64,000 nt of DNA, from contig NZ_AP031573.1 in the NCBI RefSeq assembly GCF_041154745.1, forward strand, positions 3,534,001-3,598,000, in the 5' to 3' direction. The notes beneath the pieces were generated by a model. It worked only from the letters and a program-made list of their open reading frames with translations, did no database searches and was not told where the DNA came from. Source of the stretch: Flavobacterium sp. CFS9 (GTDB lineage Bacteria; Bacteroidota; Bacteroidia; Flavobacteriales; Flavobacteriaceae). The position numbers and the translations under genes are program-made. Positions 1 through 7,222 of the stretch are shown here, in pieces. How positions within the stretch are numbered: the first letter of the stretch is position 1; each line of letters starts with the position of its first letter.

Positions 1-276
1 TAAAACAAAAGTTTTGCCGTACATTGGAGTATAAGTTCCGGCCCCTACCCAAATCTGAAAAATTGCAGGATTGGTACTTTCTATTGCGGTTCTAAATTCT
101 CCCAGCGCATTATTCCACGAAGAGCCATCGCCGGTGCCTCCTGTTTTTACATATAAAATACCCTCTGCATCCGGAGTTGGGCCTGCAACAATTTTAATTG
201 CTTTTGCATTTAGAATGTTTCCACTAAGAAAGACAAATAAGAAAGAAAAAAATAGAAGAGGTAATTTTTTAATCAT
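1..276 (-). CDS. Secreted protein, N-terminal part (runs off the window)
   Basis: The first 92 codons of a gene read leftward out of the window. The product starts MIKKLPLLFFSFLFVF, a clear Sec signal peptide ending near residue 24. The mature start contains ILYVKTGGTGDGSSWNNA and a GAGTYTP motif. Such sequences open many secreted Bacteroidota proteins with right-handed parallel beta-helix repeats, often carrying a T9SS tail, but that part lies outside the window. The reading frame is uninterrupted to base 1. A TATATTTG -7 box at 311-318 lies a short leader upstream of the ATG, supporting this start. The beta-helix assignment is inference; the signal peptide is seen directly. Confidence 0.75.
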   Translation of the reverse strand, partial: MIKKLPLLFFSFLFVFLSGNILNAKAIKIVAGPTPDAEGILYVKTGGTGDGSSWNNALGEFRTAIESTNPAIFQIWVGAGTYTPMYGKTFVL

Positions 277-310
277 AAATGGTTTTGGATTAATTTGTAG
301 TAAACTTCAT

Positions 311-318
311 CAAATATA
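311..318 (-). promoter_or_regulatory. -7 box for the leftward secreted-protein gene
   Basis: TATATTTG on the minus strand matches the Bacteroidota TAnnTTTG -7 consensus and sits about 35 bases upstream of the ATG at 276. I see no convincing -33 TTG. Confidence 0.4.
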
Positions 319-639
319 TGTATAATTAGAGAGATAAAATAAAAAAACAGCTTGTTTTGAATATTTTGAAAGACTATTTACGGCCCTAATGTATCTGAAA
401 CAGACATGATAGTTTTGTTTATTTCATTAAAATTGGTCATTATCGATTTGGTGTATAGGAATCGGTATCAGAAATCGTGTAAAAATTAGTTATTCAAAAC
501 TCAAGGCTTTTACGTGACTCATTTAACGGAAATCCCTAATTGAGATGATAATGCAAAAACATTATAATTTTAGAGTAGAAAATACTTTTGAGCTAAGTTT
601 TGATAAAAAGAGAGAGAGTGGTGTTTTTTTAATTCCTTT
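319..639. other. Gene-free stretch, no clear feature
   Basis: AT-rich DNA with no open frame that looks coding on either strand and no hairpin I would call. It separates the leftward promoter at 311-318 from the repeat array beginning near 640. Confidence 0.5.
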
Positions 640-916
640 GATGGCAGGAATTTTGCGCCTGCATTTTTTATAATTTTAATTTCGCTAGGAATGAAATATT
701 TTGTAGCAACGGATTTTAATCCGTTGAAAAAGAAAGATTTTGGGTTCCCAAAGTTCCATAGGAATGGTACATATTTGTCGTTTTTATAGGTGTAGAACCG
801 CTGGTTCTTTATTGTAATCGCATATGTTCAAATTGGATTAAAATCCAATCCTAGAATATTGATCGAGCCTCTGGCTCTTTATTTTGATGATGTGTTTTTA
901 ATTCCGTTAGGAATTA
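640..916. repeat. REP-like composite palindrome array, copy A
   Basis: A string of short perfect hairpins: CAACGGATTTTAATCCGTTG at 707-726, AGAACC-GCT-GGTTCT at 794-808, an ATTGGATT palindrome near 832-849, GAGCC/GGCTC near 864-877, and AATTCC/GGAATT at 900-915. The last overlaps the stop codon of the next gene. The block from about 680 to 785 recurs at 3111-3260 and 4538-4665, and in reverse at 62818-63130. It looks like a dispersed flavobacterial REP-like family; mobility by a RAYT transposase is only an inference. Confidence 0.75.
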
Positions 917-1458
917 ATTCTATGTTTAACAATGGAATAGGTGAGACGATTGTATCTGTAGACTGTTTTCCACCAAAACATATTCCAGTTGTATCTGAAA
1001 CCGCCTAATTCCCAGTTAATATCAAATTTACTTTTATCATTTTTGCGATAAGGAGGCAATGTTATTTTGCAATGTAACATTGGCGGGTTGTTAGCTATTG
1101 TTTTGTCAAATTCAGATCCAAGATCACTTTTAAGAAAGTACCTGATGTCAATAATTGTTTGATGTTTTTCTGATTTATAAACATATAGATTAATGTCATA
1201 AATTGAATCGTAAATTTCTTCAAGATCTGAAATGGCTTCGTTAAAACTTTTAGGTCTTTTCTTTTTATTGAGTTTATTTCTATTCCTGCGTTGAATAAAA
1301 AAGTTTTCGCTTTCTACTTTTGAAATATCTGAAAGAATATAAACGAGATTTTCTGATATATCATTCCAACAATAAAGATTTACCATCTCAAGTAATCTTA
1401 TTGTTAGATTTTCTATCTGCTCTTCAATGTTCTTATTTATATTCAAATGCATGATCAT
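907..1458 (-). CDS. Hypothetical protein, 183 aa
   Basis: I do not recognise this protein. It starts MIMHLNINKNIEEQIENL; Met3 is an equally possible start. It has no signal peptide or membrane segment. The first half is helical and charged with a basic patch (RRNRNKLNKKKRPK, about 60-75). The C-terminal third is rich in Trp and aromatic residues (NWELGGFRYNWNMFWW). It points the same way as the next unknown gene (1501-2409), 43 bp away, so the two may be co-transcribed. Low GC and the lack of recognisable relatives suggest accessory DNA. The stop codon lies inside a REP-like hairpin. Confidence 0.5.
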   Translation of the reverse strand: MIMHLNINKNIEEQIENLTIRLLEMVNLYCWNDISENLVYILSDISKVESENFFIQRRNRNKLNKKKRPKSFNEAISDLEEIYDSIYDINLYVYKSEKHQTIIDIRYFLKSDLGSEFDKTIANNPPMLHCKITLPPYRKNDKSKFDINWELGGFRYNWNMFWWKTVYRYNRLTYSIVKHRINS

Positions 1459-1500
1459 GTATTTTGTTCGGGAAAGCTATTTTTCAGCTGACAGTTTTGC

Positions 1501-2409
1501 TTATTCTATTAAATTTAGATCATTACAACTTTCGTCAGAATTATAAATTGGTATTGCAAAATTTATATTATGAATTTTAGAATTTCGTATCAAAATAGTT
1601 CGGGTAAACTCCTTTTTCATTGCCTTCTTTTTTGATTTTAGGAAGCCATATAGGTGTCCGTAAACTTTCTTCATTTGACTGTCCTTGCATTTTAATTCTA
1701 GAATTTCACTGGCTTTTAAATTTCCTCTGATGCAAAATTTAATTTCGACTAAGTATTTATTTCGGCTTTTTCTTTTTATTTTTCCAACAGTCAGTATATC
1801 ATTTCGTTGAATCAATTCGTCACTCTCTTTATTAAGTAGCTCTCCATTTTTGTTGAATGTATAATTATAAAACTCATGTGTTTTTATTTTTATTTCATTC
1901 CTATCATTGAAATCAAAATCAGTTGAACACCAAGTCATATGGCTTACAGAATAACTCAAAGCGCACATATTTTGAATTATGTCACCAAGTTTAAGACGCT
2001 TTATTAGTTTATCTTTTTCATAAAATGTCATAACTTCAAATCTTTTATAACCAAATCCTGCGCTATAATCATCAACAATGACTATGTTTTGTCCATCATC
2101 TGAGATTACTGCGGTTTTAAATTCGATGAATAAACTATCATTTTTTATCGTATAAAGTTTTTGTTTCGTTTGTGTATCATACAACCCCCAATAATACCTA
2201 TCAGGATAGGAATAAGAAGTTTTATAATACGTTTCAGTCTCACTATCATAAATAGAGTCTGTATAAATTTTATTATCCGAAAATAGAGTGTCAGAAGGCT
2301 TTAATTCATATCTAGAGTTTAGACTTTTAAAAGAGTATCTGGTCCTTGGTTGATCAGCATACATTTTCTGTAAAACAAAAGAGGTAAGTATAAAGAAGAA
2401 TATTCTCAT
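1501..2409 (-). CDS. Hypothetical exported protein, 302 aa
   Basis: The start is placed at 2409 because MRIFFFILTSFVLQKMYA is a good signal peptide. An in-frame start 19 codons upstream would put a cytosolic tail in front of it. The mature part has alternating beta-type segments (for example SYPDRYYWGLYDTQTKQKL and FKTAVISDDGQNIVIVDDY), reminiscent of a small beta-propeller or WD40/PD40-like fold that reports on an object, but no motif is diagnostic. It probably resides in the periplasm or is surface-exposed. It is followed closely by the 907-1458 gene on the same strand. Function unknown. Confidence 0.55.
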   Translation of the reverse strand: MRIFFFILTSFVLQKMYADQPRTRYSFKSLNSRYELKPSDTLFSDNKIYTDSIYDSETETYYKTSYSYPDRYYWGLYDTQTKQKLYTIKNDSLFIEFKTAVISDDGQNIVIVDDYSAGFGYKRFEVMTFYEKDKLIKRLKLGDIIQNMCALSYSVSHMTWCSTDFDFNDRNEIKIKTHEFYNYTFNKNGELLNKESDELIQRNDILTVGKIKRKSRNKYLVEIKFCIRGNLKASEILELKCKDSQMKKVYGHLYGFLKSKKKAMKKEFTRTILIRNSKIHNINFAIPIYNSDESCNDLNLIE

Positions 2410-2501
2410 TTGTAGTTTCTTCCAAAAGTAATATATTACAATTGCTTTTTGTAAAAAGGATCTCAATCAAAAATGTTAATTAAATTTTTAATTGTATCAA
2501 A

Positions 2502-2987
2502 CTATTGATTTGTTGAAGAGGTATTGTTTTTTTCTTTTAACCTATTGTTTCCAGATTTTATAGAATCTTTTTGTTTTATGGTGTCTTCCAGCTTAGTTAC
2601 TTCGGATTCATTTATTGTGTCATTATTGATTATCGCAGGTTCACCTTCTACCATGGCTTTTCCCATGCAACTGGTTAAGGAGAAAACTAAACTCAAAGAA
2701 AAAAGAGCCATTTTTTTAATTGGTTTGATTCTAATTCGGTTAAATCGATTTTTTAAGTGATCGTATTTAGTATCTTTTTCAGTTTCTATTTGAGTAGATT
2801 TAAAATGCCCACAGATACTTTCTTTACCTGAATTTTCGACAAAATAGCTCTGAATTTCAGTGGTAGTCATTTTTGTAAAATCAACTACAGTTTTACTACA
2901 CGAACTACAAAATCTCCCGTTTTTATGGGGTGACATTGAGTTCCAGTTTTCATTACAAGGTTTTGGTACAGTTATTTTATTTTCCAT
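2502..2987 (-). CDS. Four-cysteine N-terminal domain protein with internal membrane or lipobox segment
   Basis: The start at 2987 gives MENKITVPKPCNENWNSM, the typical beginning of a flavobacterial family; a longer frame adds 16 residues that do not belong to it. Cys11, Cys27, Cys30 and Cys59 (in GRFCSSC and ESICGHF) form a C-CxxC-C pattern that probably binds a metal. The family often carries this module ahead of a membrane segment and a CarboxypepD_reg or TonB-type region (family knowledge). Here residues 91-107 (KKMALFSLSLVFSLTSC) look like a membrane segment or internal lipobox, and the tail is a short, low-complexity, Asn/Lys/Glu-rich stretch. The usual downstream domain is therefore missing or reduced. 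Its role is unknown. Confidence 0.6.
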   Translation of the reverse strand: MENKITVPKPCNENWNSMSPHKNGRFCSSCSKTVVDFTKMTTTEIQSYFVENSGKESICGHFKSTQIETEKDTKYDHLKNRFNRIRIKPIKKMALFSLSLVFSLTSCMGKAMVEGEPAIINNDTINESEVTKLEDTIKQKDSIKSGNNRLKEKNNTSSTNQ

Positions 2988-3374
2988 GGTTCTTTTAAAT
3001 TGATATTTCAATTGATTAGACAAAAAGTATTCCACAATGAAATTTTTTTTTCCGTCTATTTAAGTTTTTCTCTTACGATTTAAACATCGCACCCTCGCTC
3101 TTGTATCAATTTAATTCCGCCAGGAATGGAATATTTTGTAGCAACGGATTTCAATCCGTTGAAAAAAGGATTTTCGTTTGTAAAGTTCCGTAGGAACGGC
3201 ACATTTTTGTCGTTTTTATTGATTTTGAACTGATGATTCTTTTTTATAAACGACCTATCCAAATTGGGTAAAACGATATTGTTTTAGAAAGCTGCAAGTT
3301 ATTATTCGCTTTGCGAAGTCTTCTGACTTTAATGAATTAAGATTTCGCAGAGTGAGTTTGTTGAATAATAGCAG
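2988..3374. repeat. Gene-free stretch with REP-like copy B
   Basis: Bases 3111-3260 repeat the block seen at 680-785: a CAACGGATTTCAATCCGTTG palindrome at about 3140-3160 followed by a GTTCCGTAGGAAC hairpin and CGGCACATTTTTGTCG. Open frames across it are by-products of the repeat. After it comes an imperfect inverted pair around TTCGCTTTGCGAA/TTTCGCAGAG (3307-3356). The rest shows nothing I would call. Confidence 0.65.
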
Positions 3375-4364
3375 TTACTTTTTAGCTGTTTTTATTTTCT
3401 TAATTTCGGCTTTAAGTAATTTTATTTCTTGTTCCTGCTTCTCATTCTTTTTATTTTGGTCGATAATATAGAGTGTCATTTCTTCCATTTTTTGTAGCAA
3501 TTTCATTTGAAAATCTTTCATATCGAGCCCATTTTCAAGCATTTCTTTTTCAGGTGCGATCTCAGGAAGGTGTTGGTTGGTTGTTACAAATTTTTCAAGT
3601 TCGTTTAAGTTCATTAATTTATAATCTTTTTTGAATACAAAATCAGGAACACAAGTTCCTTGTAAATCAACTTTTACTTCTTTTGCTCTTATTGTTCCAC
3701 AAACATCTAATCTGTATCCAGGTACTGCTATTCCAATTCCTACGTTCCCGTCACTGTCTATTCGCAGCCTCTCTTGCCCAGAAGAGCCAAATGTTAAAAA
3801 GCCACCATTTACAGAATGCCCTCTATGAAAACTGATATAGCCATTACTTCGATTGTTTGCAAACTCTTGAGTTATGGTAAAGGTTGGTACGTTTATAGGT
3901 TGGGTCACACCACTACTAACTACCAATTTATTATTTTCTGAACTGGTTGCTAATACAGCAGCATCTGTATTGGCACCGTTGTTTATATGCAGTTTTGCGG
4001 TAGGGGCAGTTGTCCCGATTCCAACAGATCCATTTTCGAATATTGCGGCATAATTATTTAATGCATTTTTAGCAGTAACCCAAAGCCCAATATTACTTTT
4101 GTTACTTCCCTGATCGTCTAAAACTGAAATTTTTTGTGCTACATTTAAACAGCCGTCGCAACCCAGATTCCCGGAAATGTGTTTTATTTCAACCGTAGGG
4201 ATTAAATTCCATGTCGGTTTACTAATTGTTAAAGGAGAAGTGACAGAACTTGTTCCAATACCCACAGAAGCATCTGTAGAAAGAGGACTTATTCCGCTCC
4301 ATTGTGCGTTAGCTGTCAAAATGAAACTAAATAGAGCTAGACTGGTTAAAATTTCTTTTTTCAT
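3375..4364 (-). CDS. Secreted tail-fibre-like protein with coiled-coil C-terminus
   Basis: Signal peptide MKKEILTSLALFSFILTANA is followed by repeats of the VGIGT type (DASVGIGTSSV, GSVGIGTTAPTAKLHI, GNVGIGIAVPGYRLDV). These are typical of Bacteroidota surface proteins resembling phage tail-fibre shafts. From about residue 225 comes a conserved end region (IRAKEVKVDLQGTCVPDFVF, LNELEKFVTTNQHLPEI) and then a heptad-rich coiled coil of about 45 residues ending in lysines. In related proteins this end resembles the intramolecular-chaperone region of tail spikes (family knowledge). It is probably a trimeric surface fibre. It lacks a T9SS sorting tail. It stands alone, with repeat-filled DNA on both sides. 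Confidence 0.7.
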   Translation of the reverse strand: MKKEILTSLALFSFILTANAQWSGISPLSTDASVGIGTSSVTSPLTISKPTWNLIPTVEIKHISGNLGCDGCLNVAQKISVLDDQGSNKSNIGLWVTAKNALNNYAAIFENGSVGIGTTAPTAKLHINNGANTDAAVLATSSENNKLVVSSGVTQPINVPTFTITQEFANNRSNGYISFHRGHSVNGGFLTFGSSGQERLRIDSDGNVGIGIAVPGYRLDVCGTIRAKEVKVDLQGTCVPDFVFKKDYKLMNLNELEKFVTTNQHLPEIAPEKEMLENGLDMKDFQMKLLQKMEEMTLYIIDQNKKNEKQEQEIKLLKAEIKKIKTAKK

Positions 4365-4701
4365 GTTTATTTTATTGATTGTATTAACTGTTTACTATTA
4401 GGATTTATAATGCGGAAATTCTATTGAGAGCTTTGGTTTGAGCATCCCTATTTGTGTATGCAAAGAATATAAATTAATATCAATAAGCAAAGGGGGGAAT
4501 TATTCTTTTTCTAATTTCTTATAAAAAAATACTAGTTTTTAATTCCGCTAGGAATGAAATATTTTGTAGCAACGGATTTTAATCAGTTGAAAAGAATGAT
4601 TTTGTGTTTCCAGAGTTCCATAGGAACGGCACATATTTGTCGTTTTTATAGGTTCCAAACCGTACTTTTATGCGTTAATACTTCACAGAGTGGGATTTAG
4701 T
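4365..4701. repeat. Gene-free stretch with REP-like copy C
   Basis: Bases 4538-4665 are a third copy of the REP-like block in the same orientation as copies A and B. One arm is decayed: GGATTTTAATCAGTTG replaces GGATTTTAATCCGTTG, breaking the palindrome. The rest of the interval is AT-rich and featureless. Confidence 0.65.
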
Positions 4702-4998
4702 TTATAGAATTTTATGTAGCTCATCCAGCAATTCCATTTCGTCAGTAGGTAATAGCTGTAATGCGATTTCGAGTAAGTTTATGATATCGATGTCAGTCTC
4801 CGATGGGTCATTTTTGAGCGTTTGAATACAGGTTCGCAGTAAAGACGAAATAGTTAGATTGAGTTCGTTGTAACTGGCTATTTTCAGATGAGACGTAACC
4901 GAATCATTCTGCTGTTCGGATTTCAGACTTGTAAAAAAGTTCATTTTAGAGACTAGGTTTAAAAGTTGGATTGCTTGTACTGTACGATCTTCTTTCAT
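4702..4998 (-). CDS. Small hypothetical protein, 98 aa
   Basis: I do not recognise this protein. MKEDRTVQAIQLLNLVSKMN opens an all-helical acidic product with no signal peptide or membrane segment. The C-terminal half is Leu-rich (IDIINLLEIALQLLPTDEMELLDELHKIL region, about 68-98). It is divergent from the XRE regulator at 5163, sharing a 164-bp upstream region that contains an inverted repeat, so it may be controlled by that regulator (inference). Confidence 0.5.
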   Translation of the reverse strand: MKEDRTVQAIQLLNLVSKMNFFTSLKSEQQNDSVTSHLKIASYNELNLTISSLLRTCIQTLKNDPSETDIDIINLLEIALQLLPTDEMELLDELHKIL

Positions 4999-5098
4999 GG
5001 TGAATAGTTTTAAATTGATGTAAAAATCTTACTTTTGAGAAATATTTGGCAAGTACGCCAGAGATGGCATGATATAAAAATATTCAGGTTTGTAAGCG

Positions 5099-5113
5099 AC
5101 AAATGCACTTTGT
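5099..5113. promoter_or_regulatory. Possible operator between divergent genes
   Basis: ACAAA-TGCAC-TTTGT is a perfect 5-bp inverted repeat about 50 bp upstream of the XRE regulator and 100 bp upstream of the divergent gene. It is a plausible autoregulatory site; there is no other copy in the window to support it. Confidence 0.3.
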
Positions 5114-5150
5114 TTTTTACAAAAACCTATTTTTCTTTACAAATTTTAAA

Positions 5151-5158
5151 TATCTTTG
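5151..5158 (+). promoter_or_regulatory. -7 box abutting the XRE start codon
   Basis: TATCTTTG matches TAnnTTTG and ends 4 bp before the ATG at 5163. If used, transcription would begin at or next to the start codon, giving a leaderless message. No good -33 TTG is present at the usual spacing. Confidence 0.35.
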
Positions 5159-5162
5159 ATTT

Positions 5163-5576
5163 ATGAGTACAACAGCAAAACCAAAACATATAGGAAGAAA
5201 CATTAGCCGAATTAGAGAGCTAAAAGGAATGAAACAAGAAGCTTTGGCTATGGCAATTGGAGTAACCCAACAAACAGTTTCTAATCTTGAAGCCAGTGAA
5301 AATGTGGAGGAAAGTAAACTGGTAGAAATTGCAAAAGCGCTTGAAGTAAGTGTAGAAGCGATTAAAAATTTTTCGGAAGAAGCAGTTTTTAATTATTTCA
5401 ATACTTTTAATGAAACAGTTTCGAATAGTAATTTTGGTCCTCAAAGTACTTGTACTTTCAACCCTTTAGATAAAGTAGTTGAACTTTACGAACGATTGGT
5501 ACTGGCTGAAAAAGAATTGGTGAAGGCCGAAAAAGAAAAAGTAGAGTATTTAGAAAAAGTACTGAAAGAAAAGTAA
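5163..5576 (+). CDS. XRE-family HTH transcriptional regulator
   Basis: A 137-residue cytoplasmic protein. Residues 11-66 form a classic Cro/C1 helix-turn-helix (ISRIRELKGMKQEALAMAIG, then VTQQTVSNLEA as the recognition helix). The middle (about 80-105) is unstructured. The C-terminus (about 107-137, VELYERLVLAEKELVKAEKE) is a charged coiled coil that may mediate dimerisation. Similar HTH plus coiled-coil regulators are common in Bacteroidota chromosomes and mobile elements. It is divergent from the small gene at 4702-4998, and a strong terminator follows at 5608-5645. DNA target unknown. Confidence 0.8.
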   Translation: MSTTAKPKHIGRNISRIRELKGMKQEALAMAIGVTQQTVSNLEASENVEESKLVEIAKALEVSVEAIKNFSEEAVFNYFNTFNETVSNSNFGPQSTCTFNPLDKVVELYERLVLAEKELVKAEKEKVEYLEKVLKEK

Positions 5577-5607
5577 CAGTCTCACAGAGAGAGTTTTTAT
5601 AATAAAA

Positions 5608-5645
5608 ATGCTCAAATGTCTTGTTTAGACATTTGAGCATTTTTT
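5608..5645 (+). terminator. Rho-independent terminator after the XRE gene
   Basis: A perfect 13-bp stem (ATGCTCAAATGTC at 5608-5620 with GACATTTGAGCAT at 5628-5640) is followed by a T tract. Confidence 0.85.
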
Positions 5646-5698
5646 GTTTTAATAGCCAGTTACTTTTGTACTCACTTTGTCGAGAAGAAGCATATTAA

Positions 5699-6234
5699 AT
5701 TCTTGTGGCAAATTTGATTTTTATTTTTGTTTTGCCACAAAAGTTGTAACAATTTTTAATTTATTTTCATTTTGTTACAAAAGCTGTAACAAATTTGAAT
5801 TTATTTTTATTTTGTTACAGAAAGTGTGACAAAATAATTTTTTGTTTTCATTTTGTCACAGCAAAAAAATCCTTGTAAATCTTTTTAGGATGAAGTGTAA
5901 AGAAGCAAACACTTTTCAAGAGAAGACTAGAAAAGAAAGTACTTAAAGTGTCCAAAGATTTTTTTCTCATTTTATGTCATTTCGACCGAAGGGAGAAATC
6001 ACACGCGAGATTCGACAAAGATTGGCGATATTCTGTGTCAAGTTTCTAATGCGATTTGCTTCGCCTGTTCGCTATCGCTCGAGCCTCCTCACGTCGAAAT
6101 GACAAGCTTTGTGGTTATAGCCAATTGATCCCAATTATTTAGGCAGATGTGCGACCAATTCAACCTCTAATTTTCCGGTTGGCAGGTATAATTGTGCTAT
6201 TTATACCCATGTAGCCGCAGGAAAGCCCTATTAT
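5699..6234. repeat. Tandem duplication, unit 1 (decayed)
   Basis: This unit begins ATTCTTGTGGCAAATTTG and repeats at 6235-6746 with very high identity over its first 270 bp. It contains, in order: two or three TTGTTACA/TGTAACAA inverted pairs (about 5730-5830), a related GTGACAAAA/TTTTGTCAC pair, a spacer around 5880-5970, a GTCATTTCGAC palindrome (5976-6103), and a 96-bp 3' fragment of the adjacent RidA-family gene. Unit 1 has an extra 24 bp or so in the right palindrome arm and a stop codon in the gene fragment, so it is the degenerate copy. Confidence 0.85.
6135..6230 (-). pseudogene. 3' fragment of the RidA-family gene
   Basis: On the minus strand bases 6224-6135 read FPAATWV, a stop codon, then IAQLYLPTGKLEVELVAHLPK and stop. 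Residue for residue this matches the last 30 codons of the intact gene at 6645-7079 (FPAATWVQIVQLYMPTAK and onward). A CAA to TAA change gives the internal stop, and the sequence stops matching just upstream of the FPAATW codons. It is a remnant created by the tandem duplication and has no start region. Confidence 0.9.
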
Positions 6235-6746
6235 ATTCTTGAGGCAAATTTGATTTTTATTTTTGTTTTGCCACAAAAGTTGTAACAAATTTTAATTTAT
6301 TTTCATTTTGTTACAGAAGTTGTAACAAATTTTGATTTATTTTTATTTTGTTACAGAAAGTGTGACAAAATAATTTTTTGTTTTCATTTTGTCACAGCAA
6401 AAATTTCCTTGTAAATCTTTTTAGGATGAAGTGTAAAGAAGCAAACTCTTTTCAAGAGAAGACTAGAAAAGAAAGTACGCAAAGTGTACAAAGATTTTTT
6501 TCTCATTTTATGTCATTTCGACCGAAGGGAGAAATCACATTAGAAACTCGACACAGAATGTCGCCAATCTTTGTCGAATCCCGCGTGAGTTTTCTCCCTT
6601 CGGTCGAAATGACAAGCTTTGTGGTTATACCCAATTGCATCCAATTATTTTGGTAAATGAGCAACCAATTCCACCTCTAATTTTGCGGTTGGCATGTATA
6701 ATTGTACTATTTGCACCCATGTAGCGGCAGGAAAGTCACCATTATA
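6235..6746. repeat. Tandem duplication, unit 2
   Basis: The less decayed copy of the 5699-6234 unit. It ends inside the real RidA-family gene, so the unit's last 100 bp are coding sequence. It contains the same TTGTTACA/TGTAACAA inverted pairs (about 6265-6360) and the GTCATTTCGAC palindrome (6512-6614). Both palindrome arms are intact here: GTCATTTCGACCGAAGGGAG on the left and its complement on the right. Confidence 0.85.
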
Positions 6747-7079
6747 GAATTTTTTTCTAACGTTGTTGTACTTTTTCATGGTCTCAATATCTGTTGTGTA
6801 TAAATTTTCTTTTACCACATTTGCAAATGTGGCACCATAACTCGCTAGTGACGCTTTTAAATCGTTATAGACCGTTGTGATTCCTGCCGGAGTTAATTCC
6901 GTTGTTACAGCACCCGAAATGTAAAGTACATTGTCGACTTTTAAAACCTGCGCATAACCAATAACGGTATCTTGTTTGGGGCCATTGTTCCAATGCCATT
7001 TTTCCTTTTTTATTTTGGTTTCTTGTGCAAAATTGATATTGAAAACGAATAAAAAAGTAAGTAAAAGGAAATGTTTCAT
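6645..7079 (-). CDS. Exported RidA/YjgF-family protein
   Basis: A 144-residue protein of the Rid (YjgF/YER057c/UK114) fold with a signal peptide (MKHFLLLTFLFVFNINFAQ), so it acts outside the cytoplasm. Family landmarks include LYISGAVTTEL, NLKASLASYGATFANVVKEN (approximate) and the closing AKLEVELVAHLPK. In enamine/imine deaminases of the RidA type the substrate-binding Arg lies in a PARS motif before the last strands; here the motif is PAATWVQI with no Arg. Deaminase activity is therefore unlikely and the role is unknown. The gene's 3' end was copied into the upstream tandem duplication. No operon partner is evident; the next gene leftward is 1 kb away. Confidence 0.8.
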   Translation of the reverse strand: MKHFLLLTFLFVFNINFAQETKIKKEKWHWNNGPKQDTVIGYAQVLKVDNVLYISGAVTTELTPAGITTVYNDLKASLASYGATFANVVKENLYTTDIETMKKYNNVRKKFYNGDFPAATWVQIVQLYMPTAKLEVELVAHLPK

Positions 7080-7186
7080 AAGGATTTGTTATTTAATTGA
7101 AGTTGGTTTTAAGGCTTTATTTTTCTTGTCAGAACGAGTGTCTCAATCGTGGTGGTTTTATTGTTAGTTTTATCTGAATTTGGATG

Positions 7187-7222
7187 CACGAGCGTGACGT
7201 TCGCGCTAGCGGAGGGGCTAAA
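7187..7222. repeat. GC-rich hairpin at the island edge
   Basis: GCACGAGCGTGACGTTCGCG followed by CTAGCGGAGGGGCTAAATTA is a GC-rich, hairpin-forming patch directly abutting the stop codon of the STAND gene. It stands out from the AT-rich DNA on either side. Its end resembles the closing CGGGGCTAAA of the Flavo-1-like RNA at 61599. It may be a dispersed repeat or an insertion boundary. Confidence 0.4.

Noticed and set aside
71..325. Rightward 84-codon frame at the window start
   Set aside because: It overlaps the leftward secreted-protein gene, which has a signal peptide and promoter box. The rightward frame has no such support.
3080..3262. Leftward 60-codon frame
   Set aside because: Lies within a REP-like repeat; the frame is a by-product of the palindromes.
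6378..6656. Rightward 92-codon frame
   Set aside because: Runs through unit 2 of the tandem duplication and the palindrome; no plausible protein and no conservation in unit 1.
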